Shown here: positions 51,657-60,464 of the stretch, piece after piece
Numbering within the stretch: position 1 is the stretch's first letter
Layout: each line of letters starts with the position of its first letter
Assembly (NCBI GenBank): GCA_965223825.1
Contig: OZ245018.1
Location: 2,790,001 to 2,854,000 of the forward strand
Length of the DNA: 64,000 nucleotides
From: CAJXQU01 sp965223825
GTDB taxonomy: Bacteria > Pseudomonadota > Gammaproteobacteria > CAJXQU01
Reading direction: 5' to 3'
Translations under genes and position numbers: made by a program
Notes under the pieces: model-generated
The model's input: the letters and a program-made list of their open reading frames with translations, nothing else
The model's database searches: none
What the model was told of the DNA's origin: nothing

Positions 51657-52254
51657 ACCCAGCACATTAAAATCGAAACTAATGTTGCTTTTACTCTTCA
51701 CCATTTTTTTAACCCCCGTCGCCGGCTCATGGTTTTTATATAACTTCACAGACATTGGTAAAGACGGTGGTGCTGCTAGTTACGGTGATTTAATTCTTCC
51801 ACCACACACCTTAAAAAATGTTGATTTACTTGATCCGGCCGGAACCGAGAAAGATGTGCAGCTGCACAATAAATGGTCATTAATTTATTTAACGAATGAA
51901 AATTGCGATCGCACTTGTCTTGAAAACGTCTATCGCATGCGTCAGATCCGTCTCGCGATCGGTAAGCATTATCAACGAGTACAACGCGTCATCATCGTTA
52001 ACAACCTTTCCGATCAGGCTGCGGTTAAAGACGTGCTAAAAGATTTCCACGGTCAATTTGTATTGGCTTCAGACAAAGTAGACTCAACGTTCCTCGACGC
52101 CTTCAAACTTGAAGACAATGCCGATCCATTTACCTCTGGCCGACTGTATATTGCAGATCCATTAGGTAATTTAATGATGAGTTATTCGCCGGATCAAGAT
52201 CCGACGGACATCATCAAAGATATGAAAAAAATCTTCAGAGTCTCTAGAATTTAA
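51643..52254 (+). CDS. Membrane-anchored thioredoxin-like oxidase-assembly companion
   Basis: 203 residues: an N-terminal helix (about 12-32), then a thioredoxin-like fold with NKWSLIYLTNENCDRTCLENVYRMRQIRLAIGK, where the C-x3-C pair sits in the position used by Sco/Cox copper chaperones, and SGRLYIADPLGNLMMSYSPDQDP near the end. Proteins of this type regularly follow surf1 in gammaproteobacterial oxidase loci. A copper or thiol role in CuA or CuB assembly is inferred from the cysteines and context. Overlaps surf1 by 14 bases. Confidence 0.75.
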   Translation: MTTAKPSTLKSKLMLLLLFTIFLTPVAGSWFLYNFTDIGKDGGAASYGDLILPPHTLKNVDLLDPAGTEKDVQLHNKWSLIYLTNENCDRTCLENVYRMRQIRLAIGKHYQRVQRVIIVNNLSDQAAVKDVLKDFHGQFVLASDKVDSTFLDAFKLEDNADPFTSGRLYIADPLGNLMMSYSPDQDPTDIIKDMKKIFRVSRI

Positions 52255-52295
52255 ACAGCTTTGATCTCATGACCCATTTACAAGACTAATAATTG

Positions 52296-52325
52296 TTGAA
52301 GCGGGGAAAGGGTTGCTGATATAGT
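52296..52325 (+). promoter_or_regulatory. Probable ctaB promoter
   Basis: TTGAAG (52296-52301), an 18-base spacer and TATAGT (52320-52325). Transcription would start near 52332, giving a leader of about 130 bases. Confidence 0.5.
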
Positions 52326-52331
52326 CAGCCG

Positions 52332-52463
52332 TGCAATAGAACTAAAAACATAACAAATATAGGACGTCATGATCCTAATAAACAAGTTCTGTAGGAGATG
52401 CCTAGCGGTGGCTCGGCCTCTTAGCAACCCATCTCCTCAACACGCCTGAAGATGAAATAAATA
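52332..52463 (+). other. Structured leader before ctaB
   Basis: Two stems can be drawn: TAGGA/TCCTA (52360-52377) and the longer AGGAGATG/CATCTCCT (52393-52437), which encloses a GC-rich segment with an inner GGC-TCG-GCC stem. No T-run follows, so it is not a terminator. I do not recognise it as a known riboswitch. It occupies the slot where heme A synthase is normally encoded. Confidence 0.5.
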
Positions 52464-53387
52464 ATGAGCCAGTCAATTAACAACCAAGTTGCAGACAGTA
52501 CATCTAACACCTTTAAAGATTATCTCGGCCTTTGTAAATTAAAAGTTGTCTATTTAATCGTATTTACCGCCGTCGTTGGCATGTTCCTCGCCGTTCCCGG
52601 GATGGTACCTTTACAGGCACTGCTTTTCGGCACGCTAGGTATCGGCCTAGCCGCCGCCTCAGCAGCAGCTATAAACCATGTCGTTGACGAAAAAATCGAC
52701 TCTGTCATGGCAAGAACGCGACGCAGACCATTGCCGGAAGGTAGTATCAGCCATCAAAATGCGATCTTGTTTGCCTTCGTACTGGGTGCCTTGTCGATGT
52801 TGATCTTGACCTTTCTGGTTAACCCGTTAACGGCCATTCTCACGTTGTTGTCACTGATCGGATACGGTTTTATTTATTCCATGTACCTAAAACGTGCGAC
52901 ACCCATGAATATCGTGATCGGCGGCGCTGCAGGAGCAGCCCCCCCTGTTTTGGGTTGGACTGCCGTGACAGGCACGCTCGATCCAAATTCGTTAATTCTT
53001 TTCCTGATTATATTCGCTTGGACCCCACCACATTTTTGGGCCCTCGCAATCTATCGACGCAAGGAATATGCAAAAGTGGGTATTCCCATGTTACCAGTGA
53101 CGCACGGTGTTGAATTCACTCGATTGCATATTCTGCTTTATACGATTTTACTTTTTATTGTCAGCTTACTGCCGTTCGTCATGTACATGAGTGGATTAAT
53201 TTATCTTGTTTCTGCCGTCATTCTGGGTAGCATCTTTTTACGCTATGCGATCAGACTTTATTCATCTGATTCAGATAAACTTGCGATGGAAACATTTAAA
53301 TATTCAATACTCTATTTGTCATTACTCTTTGCGGCATTACTGATCGATCATTACTTCAAAATGGGCTTTGATGTATTCATCAAATAA
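52464..53387 (+). CDS. ctaB: Protoheme IX farnesyltransferase
   Basis: UbiA-family membrane enzyme that makes heme O from heme B and farnesyl diphosphate, the first step to heme A. 307 residues, eight to nine helices. Prenyl-binding motif in NHVVDEKIDSVMARTRRRPLPEG, second acidic and basic region YSMYLKRATPMNIVIGGAAGAAPPVLGW, and FAWTPPHFWALAIYRRKEYAKVGIPMLPVTHG. Heme A synthase (ctaA), its usual neighbour, is not here, yet the caa3 oxidase needs heme A, so ctaA should be elsewhere. Confidence 0.95.
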   Translation: MSQSINNQVADSTSNTFKDYLGLCKLKVVYLIVFTAVVGMFLAVPGMVPLQALLFGTLGIGLAAASAAAINHVVDEKIDSVMARTRRRPLPEGSISHQNAILFAFVLGALSMLILTFLVNPLTAILTLLSLIGYGFIYSMYLKRATPMNIVIGGAAGAAPPVLGWTAVTGTLDPNSLILFLIIFAWTPPHFWALAIYRRKEYAKVGIPMLPVTHGVEFTRLHILLYTILLFIVSLLPFVMYMSGLIYLVSAVILGSIFLRYAIRLYSSDSDKLAMETFKYSILYLSLLFAALLIDHYFKMGFDVFIK

Positions 53388-53487
53388 AATAGTAAATGTG
53401 TTTATCTTGTACTATGAGAATTTCACTAATCGAAATTGAAAATATTTATTCATACAACTTAAATAATAACAACGAGGTCATAGCATC

Positions 53488-53973
53488 ATGAGTAAAGAAG
53501 GCGATAAGAAGTTTTTCACTTTATTTACAATAGTCGTAATCGCTTTATCCATTTTAATGATCGTATTTTATTTTCTCGGCGATAAATATGGAAGTAATGA
53601 AAAATCCCCCCTCACCGAGGCCACATTAACGGAACCCGTCATCGGTGCACCAACAGAAGTTATGCAAGACGCTGTACCAAGCGACGATGGGATGGACGAC
53701 ACCGCAACAGCTGCTGCAGGCAGTGTTGATGGTAAAGCCGTATACGAAAATGTTTGCGTTGCTTGTCATGCCGGTGCCATTCCAGGCATTCCTAAACTTG
53801 GTGACAAGGCGGATTGGGAACCACGTATTGCACAAGGTAATGATGTCCTTTATGACCATGCGATTAATGGTTTCATGGGAGCCGCGATGCTGATGCCACC
53901 TAAAGGCGGTGCTGATATCAGCGATGAAGAAGTTAAAGCGGCTGTCGACTACATGGTCGAAAACTCGCAGTAA
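53488..53973 (+). CDS. Membrane-anchored cytochrome c5-like protein
   Basis: 161 residues: one N-terminal transmembrane helix (about 10-31), an acidic, Thr/Ala-rich linker (about 38-80), then a class I cytochrome c domain with VCVACHAGAIPGIPKLGD (heme motif C-V-A-C-H) and axial methionine in AAMLMPPKGG. The spacing is that of cytochrome c5. The anchor lets it shuttle electrons to the caa3 oxidase of this locus. A strong hairpin follows the stop. Separated from ctaB by 100 bp. Confidence 0.93.
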   Translation: MSKEGDKKFFTLFTIVVIALSILMIVFYFLGDKYGSNEKSPLTEATLTEPVIGAPTEVMQDAVPSDDGMDDTATAAAGSVDGKAVYENVCVACHAGAIPGIPKLGDKADWEPRIAQGNDVLYDHAINGFMGAAMLMPPKGGADISDEEVKAAVDYMVENSQ

Positions 53974-53979
53974 AATCAT

Positions 53980-54016
53980 AGCCCCCGTCGGCTTTTTTCT
54001 AACAGCCGATGGGGCT
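53980..54016 (+). terminator. Hairpin after the cytochrome c5 gene
   Basis: AGCCCCCGTCGGC and GCCGATGGGGCT pair almost fully around a T-rich 12-base loop. Probably a terminator, although the U-run is in the loop rather than after the stem. The earliest dacB ATG lies inside it. Confidence 0.6.
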
Positions 54017-55310
54017 TCTACCCTTCTGTTTTACCCCTCTTAATTCTTTCCTTTTGATTCTTCAATTTAAAACCACAGATTCCGTTCTTATTAAACGTTC
54101 ATTCGAACTTAGTCAGCTCATTCAGATTAAAACATCTCTTTTTTTTCTGTTAATTATTTTTTTAAATCCAGAGCCAAGTCTTGCTGTTGAAAATGGAAAT
54201 GTACTTTTAAAAATTCAAAATATGCCGGAAGCCAGCTTACTGCTTGCTTCAAAAAATAATGAAAACCTTGTCTCTATTCGAGCAGATCAAACAGCAATTC
54301 CCGCCTCGACGTTAAAATTACTCACTGCCTATTTCGCGTTAGAAACTTGGGGAAGAAACCATCGATTTAATACCGACTTTTCGTTAGATAAAAATAATCG
54401 ACTTTGGATAAAAGGTTATGGTGATCCGTTTCTTATTTCAGAAGAATTAGATCGCATTGTCATTGCACTAAAAGAAAAAGGCCTGGAGTCTATCTCGGGT
54501 ATCGGCATTGACGATAGCGCCTTCTCAGCGAACATTCTTATCAATGGACAGTCCGAAACTGACAACCCGTATGATGCGCCACTCAGTGCACTTGGTGTAA
54601 ATTTCAACACAATGAGTATTTTAATCAAAAAGAACTCGGTGCAAAGTGCTGAATCACAAACTCCTCTAACCCCCCTTATGATATTAAAGTCCCGTGATCT
54701 AACTATCGGCTCACATCGTATCAATCTTGGTAATCAAACTCTTGCAGCTGAATATTTCGCTGAAGTTTTTAGTGAAAAACTTCAGCAAGCTGACATTAAA
54801 ATACACTCTCAAACTCTCTTTGCAAAAGTGCCTGATCACGCTCACACTTTTTATCGTCACTTTAATAGCCATAACCTGGCCAATGTGATCTCGGCCATGC
54901 TCAAATACTCCAATAACTTTATCGCGAATCAATTGTATTTATTATTGGGTGCGGAAACAGCGGGTTTTCCGGCTAATATGCAAAAGTCACAAACGGTGAT
55001 CAGTAATAAAATTCAAAATGAATTTTTTTGGAAAAATGTGAAGGTCGTAGAAGGTGCAGGTTTATCACGAGAGAATAAACTCAGCGCCGAACAATTAGTC
55101 AAACTTCTGCAACGTTTTGCACCCTACAGGGACTTACTAAGCCCACAAAATGATCACATTTTTGCTAAGAGTGGTACACTAACGGATGTTAGCTCATATG
55201 CTGGTTACATTTATAAAGAAAATGAATGGATGCCATTTGCACTTCTCATTAATCGGTCTATCGATCACAACTTTAGAAAAAAAGTCGCAGCATGGTTAGC
55301 CAATAATTAA
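54009..55310 (+). CDS. dacB: D-alanyl-D-alanine carboxypeptidase, PBP4/S13 family
   Basis: Periplasmic peptidoglycan DD-peptidase. All three penicillin-binding motifs are present: S-x-x-K in PASTLKLLTAYFALE, S-x-N in KYSNNFIANQLY and K-S/T-G in FAKSGTLTDVSSYAG. The S13 insert domain lies between the first two. The frame gives 433 residues, somewhat shorter than E. coli PBP4. The start is uncertain: the only ATG (54009) sits in the upstream hairpin, and the signal peptide (QIKTSLFFLLIIFLNPEPSLA-VE) begins about 40 residues later, so a non-ATG start nearer 54100 is possible. Codon use is more AT-rich than in neighbours. Confidence 0.88.
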   Translation: MGLLPFCFTPLNSFLLILQFKTTDSVLIKRSFELSQLIQIKTSLFFLLIIFLNPEPSLAVENGNVLLKIQNMPEASLLLASKNNENLVSIRADQTAIPASTLKLLTAYFALETWGRNHRFNTDFSLDKNNRLWIKGYGDPFLISEELDRIVIALKEKGLESISGIGIDDSAFSANILINGQSETDNPYDAPLSALGVNFNTMSILIKKNSVQSAESQTPLTPLMILKSRDLTIGSHRINLGNQTLAAEYFAEVFSEKLQQADIKIHSQTLFAKVPDHAHTFYRHFNSHNLANVISAMLKYSNNFIANQLYLLLGAETAGFPANMQKSQTVISNKIQNEFFWKNVKVVEGAGLSRENKLSAEQLVKLLQRFAPYRDLLSPQNDHIFAKSGTLTDVSSYAGYIYKENEWMPFALLINRSIDHNFRKKVAAWLANN

Positions 55311-55363
55311 GATTATGGTGCTTAATCGAACTGTCTTTATCTGAATTGAAAAACGAGGCATGC

Positions 55364-55594
55364 ATGAATCAAAAAAACGATCAAAAAGAAGAAAAAGACT
55401 CTCTTTCCTTATGGGAAGTCTTTCAAGGTGTTATCGCTATGTTTATCGGCGTACAAAGTGAAGAAAAACGCGAACGACAATTCAAATACGGCAAACTTCA
55501 CCAGTTCATCATTGTCGGCATTATTATGACGATATTCTTTATCCTGCACATCGTATTGCTGGTGAAGCTCGCGTTACGATGGGCAGGTGCTTAA
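55364..55594 (+). CDS. DUF2970-family small membrane protein
   Basis: 76 residues from the ATG at 55364 (GAGG five bases upstream). The DUF2970 hallmark SLWEVFQGVIAMFIGVQSEEKRERQFKYG is followed by one transmembrane helix (about 47-70). Function unknown; relatives often sit near oxidase genes. Convergent with the Nfn-like fusion gene, 18 bp away. Confidence 0.82.
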   Translation: MNQKNDQKEEKDSLSLWEVFQGVIAMFIGVQSEEKRERQFKYGKLHQFIIVGIIMTIFFILHIVLLVKLALRWAGA

Positions 55595-55612
55595 ATTCAA
55601 AGTCGAGCGTAT

Positions 55613-58600
55613 TTACTCCTCGCCTTTGAGCAGATGATCCAACCACAAGTTCGATAATTTTTCCTGAACTGAGTTTTGCCGTAATCGCGCATTCAAGTTT
55701 GGAAAATCGACTTTGTTCAAATCCTGATCTTGGTTATAACAGGAATAAACAAAATGCTCTTCGCCGGTTTCAGGATCAATGTGTTTACATAAACATTGCG
55801 CACACACGCCTTTCATCATGCATTGCATCGGCGAGTTAATAGAACCAATCGCGACATGATCCTGATTAAGGTATGGTAATAACGATGTTGATCGGGCGTG
55901 TTTAACCGCTTCCATCATTCGGTCGGATCCAATCACAACAAGATGATCGACATCACTTAACGGAATTGGTACGTCACCCAATTCTCCTTTCGAATAACTG
56001 ATCATCGCTTCGATGATATTCCCAACAAACGTTTTATCCTGATCACGTGTCGGCGGAATCGCAACCACGTCGTCGCCTTTATCGACAGACCAAACGATCA
56101 CGTCCGATGCGGCTTCGATGTCTTCGACTTTAAATAGATCGCGCGCGTATTTATATCCTGCGAAATAGATCACCTTATTACCTGCTGCGCGCAAAGCTTT
56201 ACCGATAGAGAACAACACGGCATTACCCAAACCACCACCGGCTAACAAGACCGTTTCGTTCTGCGGAATGTCCGTCGGCGCACCAGTCACGCCCATCACA
56301 ACCAGTCTTTCACCGGGCTGCCAGCTCGCGCACAGACGCGATGAGCTGCCCATCTCCAAAGCGATAAGTGAGATCAAGCCTTTTTCTTTATCCACCCAAG
56401 CGCCGGTTAACGCTAAGCCCTCTGTTGCGAGCGGTGTGCCTTTGACGACAGGAGCAAGCGCTTCAAGATTCTGTACGCGATAAAACTGGCCCGGTAAAAA
56501 TTTTTCAGCTTGATAAGGGGCTTTTACGATCACCTCAATGATCGTTGGTGTAAGACGATTTACCTCAACCACTTCCGCTAATAAAGCCGCATCCAATCGC
56601 GTTTGGAGTTCGCGTAATTGTGCGTTTCTCAACGCCTGATCAGCCGGATCGAGTTTCGCCACTTCGTCAGCAAATAATCGCGAAATATACGGATAACCAT
56701 CCTTCGCACTGGCCATCGCCTTCACCACATTCCCTGCGTAAACCGGGTGATTATCGCCATAAAAAGTGATGTATTTACCATTTTTATGGTAGGACGTGAA
56801 CGGTGCTGGTTTCCCGATTTTCGGCCATGTCGTGTCATCTACGGGAGTGAGATCAGGATGCTCCTTTACCCACTGTGGTTCATGCCGCTGGTAGAACTTC
56901 CAATCCATTTTAAATGTCTCAGGAAACTCATCCTGATAGATCGTATTCGGTGACGTGCCTGCGGCCACAAAAAGGCTTTTCATCGGCACTTCTTGCTGCT
57001 CACCACTTTTCACCCATTTGCCGTCTTCCAAGATCAATCTGTCGAAGCTCACTGCGCGTAAATGCCCATATTGATCAGCATGCGCCTCAACTGGACTCAT
57101 GCCTTCAGCGAGACGAATACCCTCGTCCAAGGCTTCAGCAATCTCTTCATGATTTTGTCGATAGGCGGGAGAGTCTTTCATACCTTTACGATAGAACATC
57201 GTCGCACCGCCCCATGCATCGAGTAATGGCTGGAAGTCCGGCAATTCACCGGCTGCTTCAGCGCGCGTGCGTTCTGCACTGATCGCTTTGCCGTGCGCCA
57301 GAAACTCTTCAAGAATTTCCAGCTCTTCAGAATCATAACGCGCACGCACCACCTCTTCCCCCAGCTCTTCAGCGAGCATCGTGAAACGATGTAGGATCTT
57401 CTCAACCTGTACTGGGTAATACGCCAGTAGTTCGGTCGTCGTATCGATACCCGTCAACCCACCACCGATCACACCCGCTGGCAGACGCACTTGTAAATTC
57501 GCTAATGAATCTGCTTTCGCTGCGCCAGTCAGTTGCAAACCCATTAAGAAGTCTGATGCTTTGCGGATGCCTCTGATCAAGTTATTTTTTAATCCGATCA
57601 CGGTTGGTTTACCCGCACCACTGGCGATCGCGATGTGATCGAAACCCAGATCCCATGCATCATCAATGGTCAAGGTGCCACCGAAACGAATACCGCCGTA
57701 ACAGCGGAATGCCTCACGGCGTAATAAATTCAGGTAAATGACTTTTAAGAAGTTCTTATCCCAACGTACGGTAATGCCATATTCCGCCACACCACCAAAA
57801 CCGAGCATCGTCCGCTTATCAAGTTCTTCGTAAATATCATTGAAATCTTTGATCGGTGCTGGTGGCATATCGTCGCTACCGGTCAATTCTTCAGGAAGCG
57901 GTTCGATCTTCAAACCGTCAATTCCAGCAACGCCAAAACCTTCATTCAATAAATAGTGAGACAGGGTGTAACCCGCGGGCCCCATGCCAACCACCATCAC
58001 ATTTTTACCGTTGTACGGCAGTGCGTAAGGACGCTGTACATTGAGCGGGTTCCAACGCGTCAACAAACTGTAGATCTCAAAGCCCCACGGCATGAATAAA
58101 ACGTCCGTCAGTGCGCTGGTTTCGATCTGTGGAATATTAACCGGTTCGGTCTTTTGATAAATACAACCGCGCATACAATCGTTGCAAATGCGATGGCCTG
58201 TGCCGGGACACATTGGGTTATCAATAATGATCAGCGCCAGCGCGCCGATATTGTCACCACGCTTTTTCACCAGATGCATTTCGGAAATTTTTTCTTCCAA
58301 CGGACAGCCAGTGACAGCCATATCCAGTGCATTGGTTTTGAATGTGATCACTTCTTCTTTTTTATTACGCATACCTTTTGAACACGAATCGGTATCGCGC
58401 TCATGACAATAAATGCAGTGATCAATTTCGTATTGAACTTGGCGTTCGTTAAAACGCGGATCCGTCAAGGCAAAGCCATCACGACGGCGACGCCGCGCTT
58501 CCGGCCCACGCCAAACGCTATACCCATCCTGATCTTCCACATAATGATCAACTAAATGATCAAAATCTGTTTTGTGCGGATTTTTAAACGTCATCCAACC

Positions 58601-59320
58601 AACGGTTTTTGCTTCCAACGTCGGATGATTCAACGCGGCAAAACACCAGCGCTGCAAAACGGTTAATAAACTGTCTATGAATTCTGCATCGCTTTGATCA
58701 GGTTTTGCCGTGAAACGAGCATCGTTCGCGACGATCTGCTTGAGATCAGCCACTTGCTGATCGGCGTTCTCGAGATCACTTTCTTTCCCCTTCGCCACGA
58801 GTTTAAAATGATTCGCCAGCAAACCGAGTGTTGCGCCAACTTGCCCTAATGATCGTTCAAGATCGTCATCATCTGCTTTTTCTGCGAGGACTAACGTGAT
58901 CAGATCGTGGAAATCTTTGTCGACTTGCGGAATATCCCAATCTGCACAATCTTGCCCGCGAAATTTTGCAGCCAGTTTAGTGACGACCTCTTTTTTGAAG
59001 ACGAAAATGCTCTCAACATCCGCAAGAATCGCCTCACGCTGTGCAGCGTGATCGGCTTCTATTTTGAATAGTTTTGCGATGAACCGACCAAGGTGCGGCG
59101 CCATGTCCACCAGCAATTCTGATACGGCTTCCGGTGACATACCTTCGCCTTGACAGGTTCGGTACAGGCTGAATTTTTCGAGGAGTTCTGCGTCGCGAGA
59201 CAAAACCTCCGCATCAAACTGCTCAGATAAGCGTTTTAGTGCGGTCGGTTGGTAAAGATCTGCGTAGGTGAAATCAGGCAGGCCTAATTCGAGGCCCGAA
59301 GCATGTGCATTTGTTGTCAT
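55613..59320 (-). CDS. NfnL-NfnS-like FAD/iron-sulfur oxidoreductase fusion
   Basis: 1235-residue cytosolic flavoprotein. An N-terminal helical region of about 295 residues has no recognised fold. Next is a GltD/NfnL-like half: two iron-sulfur ligand sets (C302-x2-C305-x7-C313 with C339; C371-x7-C379-x2-C382-x3-C386), FAD motif VVGMGPAG (443-450) and NAD(P) motif VIGGGLTG (617-624). From about 900 is a PyrK/NfnS-like ferredoxin reductase half: FLPGQFYRV (FAD), LLAGGGLGNAV (NAD(P)) and a [2Fe-2S] motif with C1167, C1173, C1176 and C1194. The two halves match the two subunits of NADH-dependent ferredoxin:NADP+ oxidoreductase, an electron-bifurcating enzyme, joined here in one chain. Activity is inferred, and the large insert around 640-740 differs from NfnL. 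Alone on the minus strand. Confidence 0.8.
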   Translation of the reverse strand: MTTNAHASGLELGLPDFTYADLYQPTALKRLSEQFDAEVLSRDAELLEKFSLYRTCQGEGMSPEAVSELLVDMAPHLGRFIAKLFKIEADHAAQREAILADVESIFVFKKEVVTKLAAKFRGQDCADWDIPQVDKDFHDLITLVLAEKADDDDLERSLGQVGATLGLLANHFKLVAKGKESDLENADQQVADLKQIVANDARFTAKPDQSDAEFIDSLLTVLQRWCFAALNHPTLEAKTVGWMTFKNPHKTDFDHLVDHYVEDQDGYSVWRGPEARRRRRDGFALTDPRFNERQVQYEIDHCIYCHERDTDSCSKGMRNKKEEVITFKTNALDMAVTGCPLEEKISEMHLVKKRGDNIGALALIIIDNPMCPGTGHRICNDCMRGCIYQKTEPVNIPQIETSALTDVLFMPWGFEIYSLLTRWNPLNVQRPYALPYNGKNVMVVGMGPAGYTLSHYLLNEGFGVAGIDGLKIEPLPEELTGSDDMPPAPIKDFNDIYEELDKRTMLGFGGVAEYGITVRWDKNFLKVIYLNLLRREAFRCYGGIRFGGTLTIDDAWDLGFDHIAIASGAGKPTVIGLKNNLIRGIRKASDFLMGLQLTGAAKADSLANLQVRLPAGVIGGGLTGIDTTTELLAYYPVQVEKILHRFTMLAEELGEEVVRARYDSEELEILEEFLAHGKAISAERTRAEAAGELPDFQPLLDAWGGATMFYRKGMKDSPAYRQNHEEIAEALDEGIRLAEGMSPVEAHADQYGHLRAVSFDRLILEDGKWVKSGEQQEVPMKSLFVAAGTSPNTIYQDEFPETFKMDWKFYQRHEPQWVKEHPDLTPVDDTTWPKIGKPAPFTSYHKNGKYITFYGDNHPVYAGNVVKAMASAKDGYPYISRLFADEVAKLDPADQALRNAQLRELQTRLDAALLAEVVEVNRLTPTIIEVIVKAPYQAEKFLPGQFYRVQNLEALAPVVKGTPLATEGLALTGAWVDKEKGLISLIALEMGSSSRLCASWQPGERLVVMGVTGAPTDIPQNETVLLAGGGLGNAVLFSIGKALRAAGNKVIYFAGYKYARDLFKVEDIEAASDVIVWSVDKGDDVVAIPPTRDQDKTFVGNIIEAMISYSKGELGDVPIPLSDVDHLVVIGSDRMMEAVKHARSTSLLPYLNQDHVAIGSINSPMQCMMKGVCAQCLCKHIDPETGEEHFVYSCYNQDQDLNKVDFPNLNARLRQNSVQEKLSNLWLDHLLKGEE

Positions 59321-59432
59321 AGATAGAATGTTTTATGTGAGTTTCGTTGGAGTGAATGATTGACCTGCTCCAATTGGACCCACGATTCTATCCACATACC
59401 CGCAGCGCTTCAATGCGAGGAGGTGATGTCCT

Positions 59433-60329
59433 TTAAAGTTTTGCGAGTGAGCGCGTTTCCTGTTTATCGTTCATCATGGCGAGGACGCAATTGATCGGTT
59501 TGAAATAACCGCGCGCTTCCTCAGCTTCACCGACACTGCCTTGGATAATACCGATGATTTTACCGGTTTCTGAATCCATGATTGGTGAGCCTGAGCTACC
59601 GGGTATAAATGGCGCATCGACAAGCATAACCGAGTTACCACCACAACTTGTGGCTGGCGTTTCGTCGATATTCCCAAATGCCACCTGTTTCACGATCGCG
59701 GCTTCTTTCAGAATAAATTCATCTTCGAATTTACGCAGCCAATACACCGAACGGCCTGTGCTGAGATCGGGAGCATAAGAAACTTCTGTCTGGTTGCAGT
59801 GTTTTACACAAAGTTTATCTGGCAATTCGAATACAGCTACGTCAGATTGCGCATCGGCAAACACGGGTTCTGTCACAGACATACCGTCGATAAAACTGGT
59901 GCTTTTTAAACGTAGAGAGGGGAAGGATGTGGTCAGGTTGTGGTGAACGGTAATAAAACGATTGCCTACAACAAAACCGCTGCCGCGATTTTTTTCCTGC
60001 TGCCCACCGACAAATTCCGTCACGGTCGTGATCGGTTGAACAATTTTATCCAACGCTTGCGCACGTACGTCTTCTTGTAATGCCACCTCGCTGTCGAGGA
60101 TAGATGACGCTCCCGCCTCAATCTGTTGCACATCGGCTTTTAACATGGCGGTAAAAGTCGGCTGAAAACTTTCTGAAAGACGCGCACTGATCGGCGTATC
60201 CAAATCTGGCTGCATTGTGGGTATCGTCATCTGCGGGACGCCTTGGTGAAAGATCACCAATATAAGTGCAACGACACCTAAAATTTTGTTTCGATTGACC
60301 CTGATGAGGGGCATGTACGGCATATACAT
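59433..60329 (-). CDS. Membrane-anchored trypsin-like serine protease
   Basis: 298 residues from the ATG at 60329 (AGGAG seven bases upstream). An N-terminal helix (about 15-31) anchors it, a helical spacer follows, then a chymotrypsin-fold domain (about 110-290) with the triad in FITVHHNLT (His), DAQSDVAVFEL (Asp) and FIPGSSGSPIMD (Ser). Pairs of cysteines (KLCVKHC, ATSCGGN, PINC) could form disulfides, fitting a periplasmic site. No PDZ domain, so not a DegP/DegS protease. Substrate unknown. Confidence 0.85.
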   Translation of the reverse strand: MYMPYMPLIRVNRNKILGVVALILVIFHQGVPQMTIPTMQPDLDTPISARLSESFQPTFTAMLKADVQQIEAGASSILDSEVALQEDVRAQALDKIVQPITTVTEFVGGQQEKNRGSGFVVGNRFITVHHNLTTSFPSLRLKSTSFIDGMSVTEPVFADAQSDVAVFELPDKLCVKHCNQTEVSYAPDLSTGRSVYWLRKFEDEFILKEAAIVKQVAFGNIDETPATSCGGNSVMLVDAPFIPGSSGSPIMDSETGKIIGIIQGSVGEAEEARGYFKPINCVLAMMNDKQETRSLAKL

Positions 60330-60464
60330 CACGAATCTCCTGATACTGCCTAACGGTTATCAGGATCAAAGCAAGTTAGATGCCTGGTTGCCGAGAACCA
60401 GGTCGCAAACACTCTGTCACACTCGTAACAAATTGTTATTAAAGGGTTTACTGGCTAGCGATCA

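Noticed and set aside
52255..52463. Remnant of heme A synthase (ctaA)
   Set aside because: No frame in this 209-bp gap encodes helices or the conserved histidines of CtaA.
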